A stretch of DNA of 64,000 bases from Halovibrio salipaludis (GTDB lineage: Bacteria > Pseudomonadota > Gammaproteobacteria > Pseudomonadales > Oleiphilaceae). Within the stretch, counting starts at the first letter, position 1, and every line of letters begins with the position of its first letter. The notes beneath the pieces are model-generated. The model ran no database searches, had not been told where the DNA came from, and saw only the letters and a program-made list of their open reading frames with translations. This document shows positions 9,529 to 18,981 of the stretch, in pieces. A program made the position numbers and the translations under genes. The DNA lies in NCBI RefSeq assembly GCF_002286965.1, contig NZ_NSKD01000001.1:930001-994000 (forward strand), written 5' to 3'.

Positions 9529-10896
9529 ATGACCACACCGCGACACCTTGAGACTTTCTTCCGCACCGACGAGGGCGGGCTTACGCCGGAAAGCCTCAAC
9601 AGCAGGGACCCCGCTGCCGAACCACGCATCCGGACAGCGGTGCTGGCCGATGCCCTGGGCCGGGTCCAGGCCTTCTTCCGCGAGGACAGCCTGCTCGACA
9701 TCGACCACCTGAACCAGGCCCTGGCGCGGGAGCTGCGGGGGCTGCCCCTGCGCGAGATGGGGCGGCTGCGCCAGAAGTACCAGGTTCGCCAGATTCCGCC
9801 CCTGCCGGCAATGACCCATTTCGAGACGGCCGTGGACAACCGGATCGCCGAACTCGAGCAGGCACGCTTCTACAGCGGTCAGGGGGAAGAGGATCTGGCG
9901 CTGGCCCTGGATGACTACAGGCGACTGCTCGATGGCGCACGCTGGCTGGCCATCTCCCGCCCGCTCACGGACATCGCGGTCAACCACCTGTCACCGGAGC
10001 AGGACGAGGCCCAGCTGCGCGAGGCGCTGCACAGTTTCACCGGCCTGCGCATCAAGCAGCGCCTGGACGACACCCTTGAGATCCCGCCGCTGCCGGAGAC
10101 GGCCCAGCGCATCCTGCACCTGCGCATGAAGCCCAACGCGGAGATCGGGGACCTGGCGGATATTGTGGAGAATGACCCGAGCCTCGCGGCCCAGGTGGTG
10201 AGTTGGGCCTCGTCGTCGTTCTATGCGTCGCATACGCCGGTGAATTCCATCTACGATGCCATCCAGAGAGTGCTCGGCTTTGATCTGGTGATGAACCTGG
10301 CCATGGGCCTGTCCCTGGGGCGTACATTGAAACAGCCCACGGATCAGCCCGAGGGGTTCATCGGCTACTGGACCCAGGCCATCTGGATGGCGCAGGCGGT
10401 GAGCGTGATCATCAGCTGCATGCCCAGGCGTGAACGGCCCACTTTCGGCCTGAGCTACCTGGCGGGGCTGCTGCACAACTTCGGCTACCTGGTCCTGGCC
10501 CATGTCTTCCCGCCGCATTTCTCACTGATCTGCCGTTATACCGAAGTGAACACCCATGCGCCCCATGAGCTGGTGGAGCATCATCTGATTGGCATTACGC
10601 GGGAGCAGATCGGCGGTGTGCTGATGGATCTGTGGAACATGCCGGAAGAGGTGGTCACCGCGATCCGCCACCAGAAGAACCCGGATTACGAGGGCGAGCA
10701 TTCAGCCTATGCCAACGCGCTCTACCTGGCGCGGGCGCTGCTGGTGGAACGCGGGGTGCGCCTGGGGCCGGAGCTCCCGGTTCCGGACGCACTGTATGAA
10801 CGCCTCAATGTGGCGCCCGGACGGGTGGCCGAGGAAATGGACATCCTCGTGGAGAACAGTGATTCAGTCGCCAGCATGGCGGGTATGCTGAGCTGA
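9529..10896 (+). CDS. HDOD-domain signalling protein
   Basis: A 455-residue soluble protein. Residues about 185-385 form an HDOD domain (IPPLPETAQRIL, ENDPSLAAQVVSWASS, SLGRTL), a non-catalytic relative of HD phosphohydrolases used in bacterial signalling. The first 160 residues resemble no domain I can name with confidence, although they could be a YbaK/aminoacyl-deacylase-like fold. A GGACAGGA lies upstream of the ATG. Its 3' end overlaps the convergent GGDEF gene by 33 bp. Target unknown; the neighbours suggest a role in cyclic-di-GMP or surface-behaviour control. Confidence 0.85.
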   Translation: MTTPRHLETFFRTDEGGLTPESLNSRDPAAEPRIRTAVLADALGRVQAFFREDSLLDIDHLNQALARELRGLPLREMGRLRQKYQVRQIPPLPAMTHFETAVDNRIAELEQARFYSGQGEEDLALALDDYRRLLDGARWLAISRPLTDIAVNHLSPEQDEAQLREALHSFTGLRIKQRLDDTLEIPPLPETAQRILHLRMKPNAEIGDLADIVENDPSLAAQVVSWASSSFYASHTPVNSIYDAIQRVLGFDLVMNLAMGLSLGRTLKQPTDQPEGFIGYWTQAIWMAQAVSVIISCMPRRERPTFGLSYLAGLLHNFGYLVLAHVFPPHFSLICRYTEVNTHAPHELVEHHLIGITREQIGGVLMDLWNMPEEVVTAIRHQKNPDYEGEHSAYANALYLARALLVERGVRLGPELPVPDALYERLNVAPGRVAEEMDILVENSDSVASMAGMLS

Positions 10897-12420
10897 GCGG
10901 CGCGCCTGTTTGTCCGCATACATGGCTTCGTCCGCACGTGCCAGCACCACGTCCGCATCCGCGACTTCGCCGGCATGCCAGGTCACGACGCCGACACTCG
11001 GGCCACTGTATTCCAGGGTGGTGTTTTCCAGCTCGTAGACGCCCCGGGTGCCTTCGCGCAGCCGCTCACTGATCACGCTGCGTTCGTGCGCGGGGTCGCC
11101 GCCCGCGCCCGGCTTGCCAACGAACACGAATTCGTCACCCCCATAGCGCGCCACCATGTCGCCCATGCGGGAAAGGTTGCGCAGCTGGGCAGCGAATCGG
11201 TGAAGGAATTCATCACCGGTTTCGTGGCCATGGGTGTCATTGATCCGTTTGAAGCCGTCCAGGTCGATGAAGGCAACGTGGACAGCGCCATCGACGCGCC
11301 GGGCCTGGGCCAGCAGCCTTTCAAGCTCCTCGATCAGGTAGCGCCGGTTGGGCAGGCCGGTCAGGGCGTCGTGAAGGGCGCTGTGCTTGAGCTCCAGGTT
11401 GGCCGCTTCCAGGCGGCTGTGATCCAGCAGCCGGTTGGCCAGCAGTGACAGCGCATTGGCAACGCTGTCCAGCAGCTGGCGCTCATCCGGGGAGCGATTG
11501 AGGTCATGGGCGGAGAGGATCAGGATGGCCGCCTCGGCCCTTTCCGCCGATGTGATCACCAGAAGGGTGGCATCGCCGTCCTCGGGCAGCGCCTCGCGGC
11601 GGCGCTGTTCACGGACCCAGCGCGTGTCATCCGGGGGGAAGATGAGATGCTCATGGTCACTGTGCAGCATCCCCTCCAGGTGCTCGGGGTTGGCCTCCAT
11701 CAGGGCATCCGCCATCCAGGTCGCTTCCGGATCCTTCTCGCCCAGGGTCCGGGCGTGGCCGTCATCCCTCAGGTACAGCGGAATCACCCTTTCCCACAGG
11801 TGCGAGTGGTCGAGTCTGGCCGCTGTTGCGGCCACGGCGTCATGGAGCCGGGTGGCGGACAGGCACAGCCGGCTCACTTCCGAGATCAGCCCCATGCGCT
11901 GCATCTGTTGCTCGGCTTCAAGTGCCTGGCGGCGGACGCTGAGGGCGTGCTCCTCGCGGGTGATCTGGTGGGCGATAAGGTCCGCACAGAGCCTCAGCGT
12001 GGCAAGGCTGGTGTCCGCGACCTCCACGCGCCGGGAGCTGGCGCCGCAGAGGGTGCCCAGGAGCCCGTCATCCAGCCGGCGCACGGGCACGGTTACATAG
12101 GTCTGGATGCCCAGGCGCCGGGCTGCCAGGGAGTCGCCCCAGGTATTGGGTACATCCTGGGTGAGCAGGCGGTTTTCGGTCAGGGCTCGCCGGCACAGGG
12201 TGTCCTGCCAGGGGACGCGAAGGCCCTCACTGAGCATGAGTGACCCGGTATTCCGGGCGTAGATGATCTCCTGGGAATCATCCTCGGGCCGGTACATGGT
12301 CAGGTAGACCGAGTCCAGCCCCGTGGCCTGCTGGATCAGATCCAGCATGGGCCGGACGAGCCCCTCGAGTGAGACTGCCGAGGCAACAGAGTGCGCCAGC
12401 TGGGAAAGGGTGGTTTCCAT
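10864..12420 (-). CDS. GAF-domain diguanylate cyclase (GGDEF)
   Basis: A 518-residue cytosolic protein. An N-terminal GAF domain (about 15-165) is followed by a second GAF-like sensory stretch (about 200-340) and a C-terminal GGDEF domain with an intact RYGGDEF motif (near residue 427), so it is predicted to make cyclic di-GMP. No transmembrane segment is present. The start at Met 12420 (METTLSQL) begins the GAF domain; the frame is open further upstream, but that part overlaps the DUF2489 gene and is low-complexity Arg/Ser. It is convergent with the HDOD gene. Confidence 0.88.
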   Translation of the reverse strand: METTLSQLAHSVASAVSLEGLVRPMLDLIQQATGLDSVYLTMYRPEDDSQEIIYARNTGSLMLSEGLRVPWQDTLCRRALTENRLLTQDVPNTWGDSLAARRLGIQTYVTVPVRRLDDGLLGTLCGASSRRVEVADTSLATLRLCADLIAHQITREEHALSVRRQALEAEQQMQRMGLISEVSRLCLSATRLHDAVAATAARLDHSHLWERVIPLYLRDDGHARTLGEKDPEATWMADALMEANPEHLEGMLHSDHEHLIFPPDDTRWVREQRRREALPEDGDATLLVITSAERAEAAILILSAHDLNRSPDERQLLDSVANALSLLANRLLDHSRLEAANLELKHSALHDALTGLPNRRYLIEELERLLAQARRVDGAVHVAFIDLDGFKRINDTHGHETGDEFLHRFAAQLRNLSRMGDMVARYGGDEFVFVGKPGAGGDPAHERSVISERLREGTRGVYELENTTLEYSGPSVGVVTWHAGEVADADVVLARADEAMYADKQARRSAQHTRHAGD

Positions 12421-12478
12421 CAGTGTCCCATCCCGGGAAATGTGCTTTCTGCAAGCATAGGCCAGCAGTGGCGGAAAG

Positions 12479-13003
12479 TCATGGATGCAGCGTTGAACGG
12501 CCCGGATCAACGGTGCGTGGCTCACCGGCGGAAGCGCTGACACTGCCGTCGAAGCGGTAGTAGCGGATCGCCAGCGCGGCCTCATGGATGGCCTCGGCGT
12601 GCTCCGCCTCAAGTGCGAACCGCTCCTGGTCCAGGCGCTGGATGAGCTTGGGGTCGGCCTGTTTGCGGGCCTCGTGGGTGGGCATGTGTTCCGTCTTCTC
12701 GTAGATGGTCTGGAAGATGCTGTAGGGGCTGTGGTTCAGCAGATCCGGCTCCACATGGTCCAGCAGGCCCTTGATGCGGATGCAGCCCTCAGAGGGCTCA
12801 ACCTGCTCCTGTTCGAGCGTCATGGCGAGAATGCGGATGCTCTCGATCATGCTCTCGCGGCGCTCGGCCTGCAGTGCCCGCGTGCGCTCAACCGCGCGCT
12901 GGTGCTGGCGCAGCCGCCGCCCCTTGCGGAAGATGTACAGGCTCAGGCCGGCTATGGCGATGAGGCCGGCAAGAATGAGAATCCATTGCAGATTCTGGGG
13001 CAT
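12479..13003 (-). CDS. DUF2489 single-pass membrane protein
   Basis: A 174-residue protein with one N-terminal membrane helix (LQWILILAGLIAIAGLSLYI) and a charged, largely helical body carrying the DUF2489 pattern (SIRILAMTLEQEQ, EGCIRIKGLLD, MPTHEA). The family has no assigned function. AGGAG sits six bases before the ATG. It starts immediately after the copper chaperone gene on the same strand, so the two are probably co-transcribed. Confidence 0.8.
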   Translation of the reverse strand: MPQNLQWILILAGLIAIAGLSLYIFRKGRRLRQHQRAVERTRALQAERRESMIESIRILAMTLEQEQVEPSEGCIRIKGLLDHVEPDLLNHSPYSIFQTIYEKTEHMPTHEARKQADPKLIQRLDQERFALEAEHAEAIHEAALAIRYYRFDGSVSASAGEPRTVDPGRSTLHP

Positions 13004-13018
13004 GATGACTCCTGGTGA

Positions 13019-13462
13019 TCAGTGGCTGTGCTGGTCGGCTGTGCCGTCCGGGGCCCGGATGTCCAGCTGGGCCTTGCGGGTTTCGCCGTTGCGGAATTCG
13101 AGTGTCAGCGAGCGTTCTTCGCCTTGGGTCAGCGGTCCGTCCATTCCCATGATCATGAGGTGGAGGCCCATGGGCGCGAGTTCAATCGTCGCGCCCGGCT
13201 CGAGCGTCAGTCCCTCGGGTAGGGCCTGCATCCGCATCTGGCCGTCCACCTCCCGGGATTCGTGGATCTCGACGCTTTGCGCCCAGTCGGCTGTGGCGCC
13301 GGTCAGGGTGCGGGTCTGTTCGCCGTCATTGTGCAGGGTCATGTAGCCGGCGCCCCGGTCGATCCCGGGCGGGGTGGCGCGGGCCCAGGCATTGTCGATG
13401 CGGATCTCCGCCGAGGCGCTGCCGGCACCCGCCGCCAGCACCAGTGCCAGAAACGCAAGCAT
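13019..13462 (-). CDS. Periplasmic copper chaperone PCu(A)C
   Basis: A 147-residue secreted protein with signal peptide MLAFLALVLAAGAGSASA followed by a cupredoxin-like PCuAC domain. The copper-binding His/Met pattern is visible: His in SVEIHES, Met in GQMRMQ, and GLHLMIMG, plus a His-rich tail (DQHSH). Proteins of this family deliver Cu(I) to cytochrome oxidase. The start is placed at 13462 because the open frame upstream (to 13537) translates a REP element rather than protein. No cytochrome oxidase genes are nearby. Confidence 0.88.
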   Translation of the reverse strand: MLAFLALVLAAGAGSASAEIRIDNAWARATPPGIDRGAGYMTLHNDGEQTRTLTGATADWAQSVEIHESREVDGQMRMQALPEGLTLEPGATIELAPMGLHLMIMGMDGPLTQGEERSLTLEFRNGETRKAQLDIRAPDGTADQHSH

Positions 13463-13468
13463 GCTGCG

Positions 13469-13518
13469 CCTGTAGGAAGAGTGACTGTAAGGATCGCGAG
13501 CGGAGCTCGCTCCTGCGG
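13469..13518. repeat. REP element (degenerate)
   Basis: Contains gatcgcgagcggagctcgct followed by cctgcgg, the REP half-site, plus a degraded left half beginning cctgtagga. It lies just upstream of the copper chaperone start and creates a false N-terminal extension. Confidence 0.75.
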
Positions 13519-13540
13519 GGTTCCGAAATGGTGTCATTGT

Positions 13541-15319
13541 TCAGGCTCCAAAGTGCCAGTCCGGCGGCTGCCGGCAGATCTGTTCAAACTGTGCGGCCTC
13601 CATGGGGCGGGCGAACCAGAAGCCCTGGGCCAGCTCGCAGCCCAGCCCCAGCAGGGTCCGCGCCTGATCGGGCGCCTCAATGCCTTCCGCCACCACGGCG
13701 CATCCGAAATTATGGGCCATGGCGATGACGGTGCGCACCAGGTTCTGGTCCTGCTGGTGTTCGCCCATGGCGTTGATGAAGGTACGGTCGATCTTGAGCG
13801 TGCTCACCGGCAGGTCCTTGAGATAGGCCAGGGAGGAGTAGCCGGTGCCGAAATCATCAATGGCAACGCTCACTCCGGCATCGGCCAGCTGTTTCAGCTG
13901 CCGGCGGGCCTGTTCAACATCCTCCATCAGTCCGGATTCCGTAACCTCGACTTCCAGGCAGTGGCTGGGCAGGCCGTACTTCGTCAGCAGTGCCAGGATC
14001 TCTTCCGCCAGGTCCGGGCGCGTGAGCTGGCGTGCCGCTACGTTAACTGCCATACGGCAGTCCCCTTCCGTGAGGCCGGCCCGGTACCACTGGGCGGTCT
14101 GGAGGATGGTCTCCTCCAGCACCCAGCGCCCCAGGGTCAGTATCTCACCGCTGCCCTCGGCCAGGGGGATGAAATCGCCGGGTGAGACCTGGCCCAGGCG
14201 CGGATTGTACCAGCGCAGCAGGGTTTCGGCACCGGCCAGGGCGCCGGTGGCGAGGTTGACCTTGGGCTGGAACATCAGTGACAGCTCATGGTTGCTGACC
14301 GCATTGCGCAGCTCGTGCTCAACCTCGCCGCGCCGGCGCAGGCTCTGCTCCAGGCTGGCATCAAACTGGCGGATGGCGGCGCCGTCGCGCCGTGGCAGTG
14401 CCAGGGCCGCATAGCGCACGAGCTGCTCGGCGTCGTGGCCGTCCCGGCCGCTGCGGCTCATGCCGATCCGCAGGCCTGTATTGAGGCGCAGGTCACCGAT
14501 CTGGAAGGTGCGGGTCAGCTCCTCAGCTACTGCGACCAGGTCCTGTTCAAGCTGCCGCCCTGTTTCGTGTTCCCGGCGGAAGCAGACAAACTCGGCGTTG
14601 CCCCAGCATCCCACTTCCGCGTCTTCCAGCTTGCGGTTGAGCAGGCGCCCGACCAGCCGCAGCAGCTGCTCCATGGCGGGGTAACCGTGCAGGTGGGCGA
14701 TCTCCTCCAGGTCGCTCAGCGCGATGAAGGCCACTGCCAGTGTGTCACCCTGTTCCAGGTGCTCCGCCATACCGGTAAGGATGGCGCGCCGGTTGGGCAT
14801 GCCGGTGATCGGCTCCTGGAGCGCCAGTCGTTCCAGCTCGCGGGTCCGTTCCGCCACCATCTGTTCCAGCGTGCGCGCCTCGGAGACCCGCTCGAGATAC
14901 TGGGAATGGCTGCTCAGGCTGTTGTGGATGCGCTGCAGCGCCTCGCGCTGGTCAAAGGGCTTGGTCAGGAAATCCCGGGCGCCGGCCCCCAGGGCCCGGT
15001 CCCGGGTTTCCTCGTCGGTCTGGGCGGTCAGCACGATGACCGGTGGGCACTGGTCCGCCCAGCGTTCCCCCAGGCGCTGCAGCAGCGTATGGCCGTCCGG
15101 CTCGGGCATGCGGATGTCGAGCAGGATCAGCTGCGGCAGTGCCCGCTCACACCGGGGCTCAACCTGCTTCGGGTCCGAGAGGCCGATGAGGTTGCTGTAA
15201 CCGGCATCCTCCAGCATCTCGCAGAGCAGTTCCACGTTCGCCGGGTTGTCGTCCACGACCATGATGGTCGCATCGGCGTGTGGGGTCTGGGTCTCCCCGA
15301 TGGGCTCATTCCGGGTCAT
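13541..15319 (-). CDS. Response regulator with degenerate GGDEF and EAL domains
   Basis: A 592-residue cytosolic regulator. The receiver (about 18-135) has Asp68 in LILLDIRMP. A GGDEF-like domain follows, but its signature is GNAEF, so it is unlikely to cyclise GTP. The C-terminal EAL domain keeps ETLLRW (EAL variant), DDFGTGYSSL, KIDRTFI and VAEGIE, so cyclic-di-GMP hydrolysis is likely. The ATG at 15319 overlaps the end of the hybrid kinase gene by 14 bp, suggesting translational coupling; an in-frame TTG at 15346 is an alternative. The kinase upstream is the probable phosphodonor. Confidence 0.88.
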   Translation of the reverse strand: MTRNEPIGETQTPHADATIMVVDDNPANVELLCEMLEDAGYSNLIGLSDPKQVEPRCERALPQLILLDIRMPEPDGHTLLQRLGERWADQCPPVIVLTAQTDEETRDRALGAGARDFLTKPFDQREALQRIHNSLSSHSQYLERVSEARTLEQMVAERTRELERLALQEPITGMPNRRAILTGMAEHLEQGDTLAVAFIALSDLEEIAHLHGYPAMEQLLRLVGRLLNRKLEDAEVGCWGNAEFVCFRREHETGRQLEQDLVAVAEELTRTFQIGDLRLNTGLRIGMSRSGRDGHDAEQLVRYAALALPRRDGAAIRQFDASLEQSLRRRGEVEHELRNAVSNHELSLMFQPKVNLATGALAGAETLLRWYNPRLGQVSPGDFIPLAEGSGEILTLGRWVLEETILQTAQWYRAGLTEGDCRMAVNVAARQLTRPDLAEEILALLTKYGLPSHCLEVEVTESGLMEDVEQARRQLKQLADAGVSVAIDDFGTGYSSLAYLKDLPVSTLKIDRTFINAMGEHQQDQNLVRTVIAMAHNFGCAVVAEGIEAPDQARTLLGLGCELAQGFWFARPMEAAQFEQICRQPPDWHFGA

Positions 15320-18284
15320 TGCGGATCCACTCGTCCAGGTGTTCAAACAGATAGTTCATGTCCACCGGCTTGGTCAGGTAATCCACGAAGCCGGATTCCA
15401 TGCCACGGCGGATGTCTTCCCGCATGGCATTGGCCGAAACCGCCACCACGGGGATGGGGCGGGTGACGGGATCATCCCGCAGTTCGCCCAGGGCGCTTTC
15501 CCCGTCCATGCCCGGCAGGTTGAGGTCCATGAGGACCAGGTCCGGCAGCTGGGAACGGACCATGTCCAGGCCCAGTTCCGCGCTGTGCACACAGACCAGC
15601 TCCAGCTCAGTGTACTCCTCGAAGGCTTCCTGCATCAGGCGCTGGTTGGCCGGGTTGTCCTCAACATATAGGATGCGTCGCCGGCCACTCTGGTTCTCGG
15701 GCCGTGCCACTGTTGAGGCTTTCTCCGGGGCCGTCGCGTCTGTGGCCGGTGTTTCCGCAAGCGCCAGGTGCACCCGGAAGTCGGACCCCACGCCGGGTTC
15801 GCTGACACAGTCGATCCAGCCGCCCATGGCCTCAACCAGCCGGCGGGTGAGCGCGAGCCCGATGCCGGTGCCCTCGATGCTGTGATCCGCGCCGAGCCGG
15901 TCAAAGGGGTCAAACAGCTGCTCGAGTTTGCCGGCGTCAATGCCCATGCCGGTGTCCTCACAGTGCAGTACAGCCCAGTCCCCCTCAAGGGTCCAGAACA
16001 GCCGAAGCTGACCTTCCGGGCGGTTGTACTTGATGGCGTTGGAGATGAGGTTGAGGAGCACCTGCTTGAGGCGGGTGAAATCCGCATGCACCCGCGGCCA
16101 CTGGCTGGGCTGCCCGTGCAGGTGGGCTTCGATGCCGTGGGTCTCCGCCATACCGGCGACGGTGTCCAGCGCTTCGCGGGCCGTTTCGCCGCTGCACAGT
16201 GCTTCCATGGAAAGCTGGATGCGGCCGGATTCCACGCGCGCCAGGTCCAGGATCTCGTTGATCAGTTCCAGCAGGTGCTGGCCGCTGCGCTGGATCTGGC
16301 CCACCTGGCGCTGCTGGCGTTCGTCCAGGTGGGAACGCTGGCTGTTCTCCAGAAGCTGGGCGAAGCCGAGGATGGAGTTCAGCGGTGTGCGCAGTTCATG
16401 GCTCATGGCTGAGAGGAAGTGGCTCTTGGCCCTGCTGGCCTTCTCGGCCTGGTCCCGGGCCTGCGCCAGTTCCCGGGTGAAACGGTCACGCTCCTCGAAG
16501 TGGCGGCTCAGGTTGATCAGCAGGGCACAGGTGGCGGTGAACGGCTCCAGCCATTCCAGCACGGCCTCGTCGTAGTCGTACGCCCCGTTGGCGATCGCGA
16601 ACATGCCGATGAGTTCGCCGTTATGGCGGATGGGCACGCCCATGTAACTGTACAGCGGCGGGTGGCCTTCGGGCAGCCCGGCGCCCCGGTCGTCCTGCAT
16701 GGGGGCGCTGGAAATGATGGTCTCGCCATGGGCGAAGACCCGGCCCAGGAGGCTGTCCGGGGTGCTGAGGGTCATGTCGCCGGCGCGCAGCTGCTCCATG
16801 AGTTCCCGGGATTCCGGGCTCCAGGACAGGTCCGTGATAGCGTGGATCTTGAGCGCGGACGTTTCCTGCTCGTTGGTGATCACCTCACCGATCAGGCCGT
16901 AGTCGCTGCCGGTCAGCTCCCTGAGCGCATCCAGCAGAAAGGTCCAGAGCCGGTCGCCGGACATCAGGGCCTCGTAGTCGGTCAGCCCCCGGTGCAATAC
17001 CTGTAGCAGCTGGCTCTGGCGGTCCCGCTCGCGTTCCCGTTCGCGCAGTGCCTCGTTCATCTGCAGGTATTCGGTCACATCGTGCGCCACGCTCACAATG
17101 CCGTGGATGGCATCGTTGGCGTCGAAAAGCGGCGATTTGCTGATGCGGAAGCGGCGGCCGTCGGTGTTGTTGAAGGTCAGCGTTTCCGGGCGCCCTGTGG
17201 CGAGGAGCCGTTCATTGGCCGCCTCGGCCTCCTCAAGAACGTCACTGGGATAGAGATCGCGGGCGGTCAGGCCTTCAACCTGCTCCTGACCGAGCTCATG
17301 CGCCAGGATCTGGCTGGCCTCGTTGGCCAGCAGATAGACGCCTTCCCGGTTCTTCACGTAGATGGGGTCCTGGCTCGCATCGATGATGGAGCGCAGAAAA
17401 GCCCGCTCCCGGCGGGATTCCGCTTCGGCTTCACGGATGTCGCTGAGATCCGTGAGCACGACCATGAACTCGCTGCTGCTGTCGTCCGCCAGCGAGACCC
17501 GGCTGAGCGTCGCCTGGACCGGCACGCCCGTTCCATCCCGGGTCAGGGCCCCGGTCTCTCGGGTGATCTGCGGCTGGTCCGGGCGGTCAAGGTGGAACTC
17601 CGGCAGGATACGCTGCAGGTGAAGGTTCTGGAGCTCGTCCACGCTGTGGCCGAGCAGTGACAGGGCAAAGGGATTGGCGTCCTGGATCAGGCCTTCACTG
17701 TCAACGCGGATGATGCCCACGGAGGCGCCCGCGATCAGGGCCCCGTAGCGGGCATTGGAGACCAGTGCCTGGTAGTGCTCCTCCTCCTGTTCCCGCCGTG
17801 CCAGCTGGAAGCGCAGCAGCTCTTCCGCCTGCTGGGCCAGGCACGTGAGTGTCCACTGGTCGGATTCGGAAAGGCTGCGCGGTGCATCGTCCAGGATGCA
17901 CAGACTGCCCACGACAGTGTTGCCCTCGGGGCGCAGGGGGATACCGGCGTAGAACCGGATGCCCGGCTCGCCACAGACTACCGGCTTATCCCGGAAGCGG
18001 GGATCCTGGGTGGCATCCTCGCAGATCAGGGGCGCGTCATCGGCGATCAGCTCGGTGCAGAAGCTTTCGGCGCGGGGGATGTCCTGGATGGGATCCGGGC
18101 CCGAACGGGATTTGACCCACTGGCGTTCGGCCCCGACCAGGGTGATCAGGGCAAGGCGGGTGCCGAACAGGTGCCGCGTCAGCTCCGTCAGCCGGTCATA
18201 GGCCGATTCCGGCCCTGTGCCCATCAGGCCGAGCCGGTCAACGGCGGCCAGCCGACTGTTCTCATCGGGATACGGCGTAGCCAT
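15306..18284 (-). CDS. Multi-sensor hybrid histidine kinase (GAF-PAS-PAS-GAF-HisKA-HATPase-REC)
   Basis: A 992-residue protein without membrane segments. The order is GAF (about 25-165), two PAS domains (about 185-300 and 310-425), a second GAF (about 450-600), HisKA with His629 in MSHELRTPLNS, a HATPase with NLISNAIKYN, and a receiver with Asp920 in LVLMDLNLPGMDG. It overlaps the GGDEF/EAL response regulator downstream, so the pair probably form one phosphorelay controlling cyclic-di-GMP breakdown. Two GAF and two PAS modules suggest several cytoplasmic cues; the ligands cannot be read from the sequence. Confidence 0.92.
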   Translation of the reverse strand: MATPYPDENSRLAAVDRLGLMGTGPESAYDRLTELTRHLFGTRLALITLVGAERQWVKSRSGPDPIQDIPRAESFCTELIADDAPLICEDATQDPRFRDKPVVCGEPGIRFYAGIPLRPEGNTVVGSLCILDDAPRSLSESDQWTLTCLAQQAEELLRFQLARREQEEEHYQALVSNARYGALIAGASVGIIRVDSEGLIQDANPFALSLLGHSVDELQNLHLQRILPEFHLDRPDQPQITRETGALTRDGTGVPVQATLSRVSLADDSSSEFMVVLTDLSDIREAEAESRRERAFLRSIIDASQDPIYVKNREGVYLLANEASQILAHELGQEQVEGLTARDLYPSDVLEEAEAANERLLATGRPETLTFNNTDGRRFRISKSPLFDANDAIHGIVSVAHDVTEYLQMNEALRERERERDRQSQLLQVLHRGLTDYEALMSGDRLWTFLLDALRELTGSDYGLIGEVITNEQETSALKIHAITDLSWSPESRELMEQLRAGDMTLSTPDSLLGRVFAHGETIISSAPMQDDRGAGLPEGHPPLYSYMGVPIRHNGELIGMFAIANGAYDYDEAVLEWLEPFTATCALLINLSRHFEERDRFTRELAQARDQAEKASRAKSHFLSAMSHELRTPLNSILGFAQLLENSQRSHLDERQQRQVGQIQRSGQHLLELINEILDLARVESGRIQLSMEALCSGETAREALDTVAGMAETHGIEAHLHGQPSQWPRVHADFTRLKQVLLNLISNAIKYNRPEGQLRLFWTLEGDWAVLHCEDTGMGIDAGKLEQLFDPFDRLGADHSIEGTGIGLALTRRLVEAMGGWIDCVSEPGVGSDFRVHLALAETPATDATAPEKASTVARPENQSGRRRILYVEDNPANQRLMQEAFEEYTELELVCVHSAELGLDMVRSQLPDLVLMDLNLPGMDGESALGELRDDPVTRPIPVVAVSANAMREDIRRGMESGFVDYLTKPVDMNYLFEHLDEWIRNDPE

Positions 18285-18344
18285 GGCTCCCCACCTCTGA
18301 CGCGGATGCTGTGTTCATCATTATGGCTGTCTGTCTGCTTGCTC

Positions 18345-18358
18345 TGAACATTTGTTCA
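18345..18358. promoter_or_regulatory. Palindrome upstream of the minor-pilin operon
   Basis: Arms TGAACA and TGTTCA flank two T residues, about 105 bp before the fimT start in the divergent gap shared with the hybrid kinase. A second short inverted repeat (TGGCC-N5-GGCCA) lies at 18373-18387. These could be operators; no matching regulator is identified. Confidence 0.3.
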
Positions 18359-18462
18359 ATCTTTTACATTCGTGGCCGTTTTGGCCAATTGTTCCCCCAT
18401 CACACCCTGATAACGTCAGATCCAGGCAAAGTGCCACGTGATCTGTTGTTGAAGGAGGCCGG

Positions 18463-18981
18463 GTGCAGCGGGGTCTGACGTTGATCGAACTCATTGTGAC
18501 CATGGCTCTCATGGCGCTGATCCTGGGGATGGCCATTCCGGTCAGCCGCAGTATCATGGCGTCCAGCGAGCTGACGGCCACCACAAACGCCATGGTGGGG
18601 GTTCTGAACGAAGCCCGTGTGCAGGGCATACGTCGCAACCGCACCGTCTGGATCTCTCCCGGGGTGGGGGAAAACGGCACCACGGCCTGGCAGAGCGGCA
18701 TCCATGCCACTGTCGGCGCTCCGGAGGAGTTCCTGGAGCAGACGGTGTTCCTCAGGGCGGTCAGCACCATCGACGACCGCCTGGTGGTCAGTGTCGACGG
18801 CGCCGAGGCCACCCAGGACGCCTTTGGTTTCAGCCCGGAAGGGTATCTGCTCAATGCGGACCGTGTGGACTTTGTGCTGTGCAACAGCATCACGCCGTCG
18901 GACAGCCGGCGAGTGCGGATCAACCTGGGTGGCCAGATCGAGACCACGACCATCGAGCGCGAGGAGTGTGACGGGGCATGA
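18463..18981 (+). CDS. fimT: Type IV minor pilin FimT/FimU (GspH family)
   Basis: A prepilin with a very short leader, MQRG|LTLIEL, cleaved before Leu with the required Glu at +5, followed by a hydrophobic helix (about 5-28). The GspH-type body contains EARVQGIRRN and a conserved C-terminal pair of cysteines (FVLCN, REECDG). Minor pilins of this kind prime assembly of the type IV pilus. The start is GTG, preceded by a strong AAGGAGG. It is first in an operon with pilV, pilW, pilX and pilY1, overlapping pilV by 4 bp. Confidence 0.9.
   Translation: MQRGLTLIELIVTMALMALILGMAIPVSRSIMASSELTATTNAMVGVLNEARVQGIRRNRTVWISPGVGENGTTAWQSGIHATVGAPEEFLEQTVFLRAVSTIDDRLVVSVDGAEATQDAFGFSPEGYLLNADRVDFVLCNSITPSDSRRVRINLGGQIETTTIEREECDGA

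Noticed and set aside
7179-9839. Long open frame (about 886 codons) on the minus strand across recG
   Set aside because: It is antisense to recG in a GC-rich gene, has no recognisable domain and a skewed composition; a shadow frame.
18346-18357. GAAC-N4-GTTC as an SOS/LexA box
   Set aside because: That is the Gram-positive type of box; gammaproteobacterial LexA sites are different, and no SOS gene follows.
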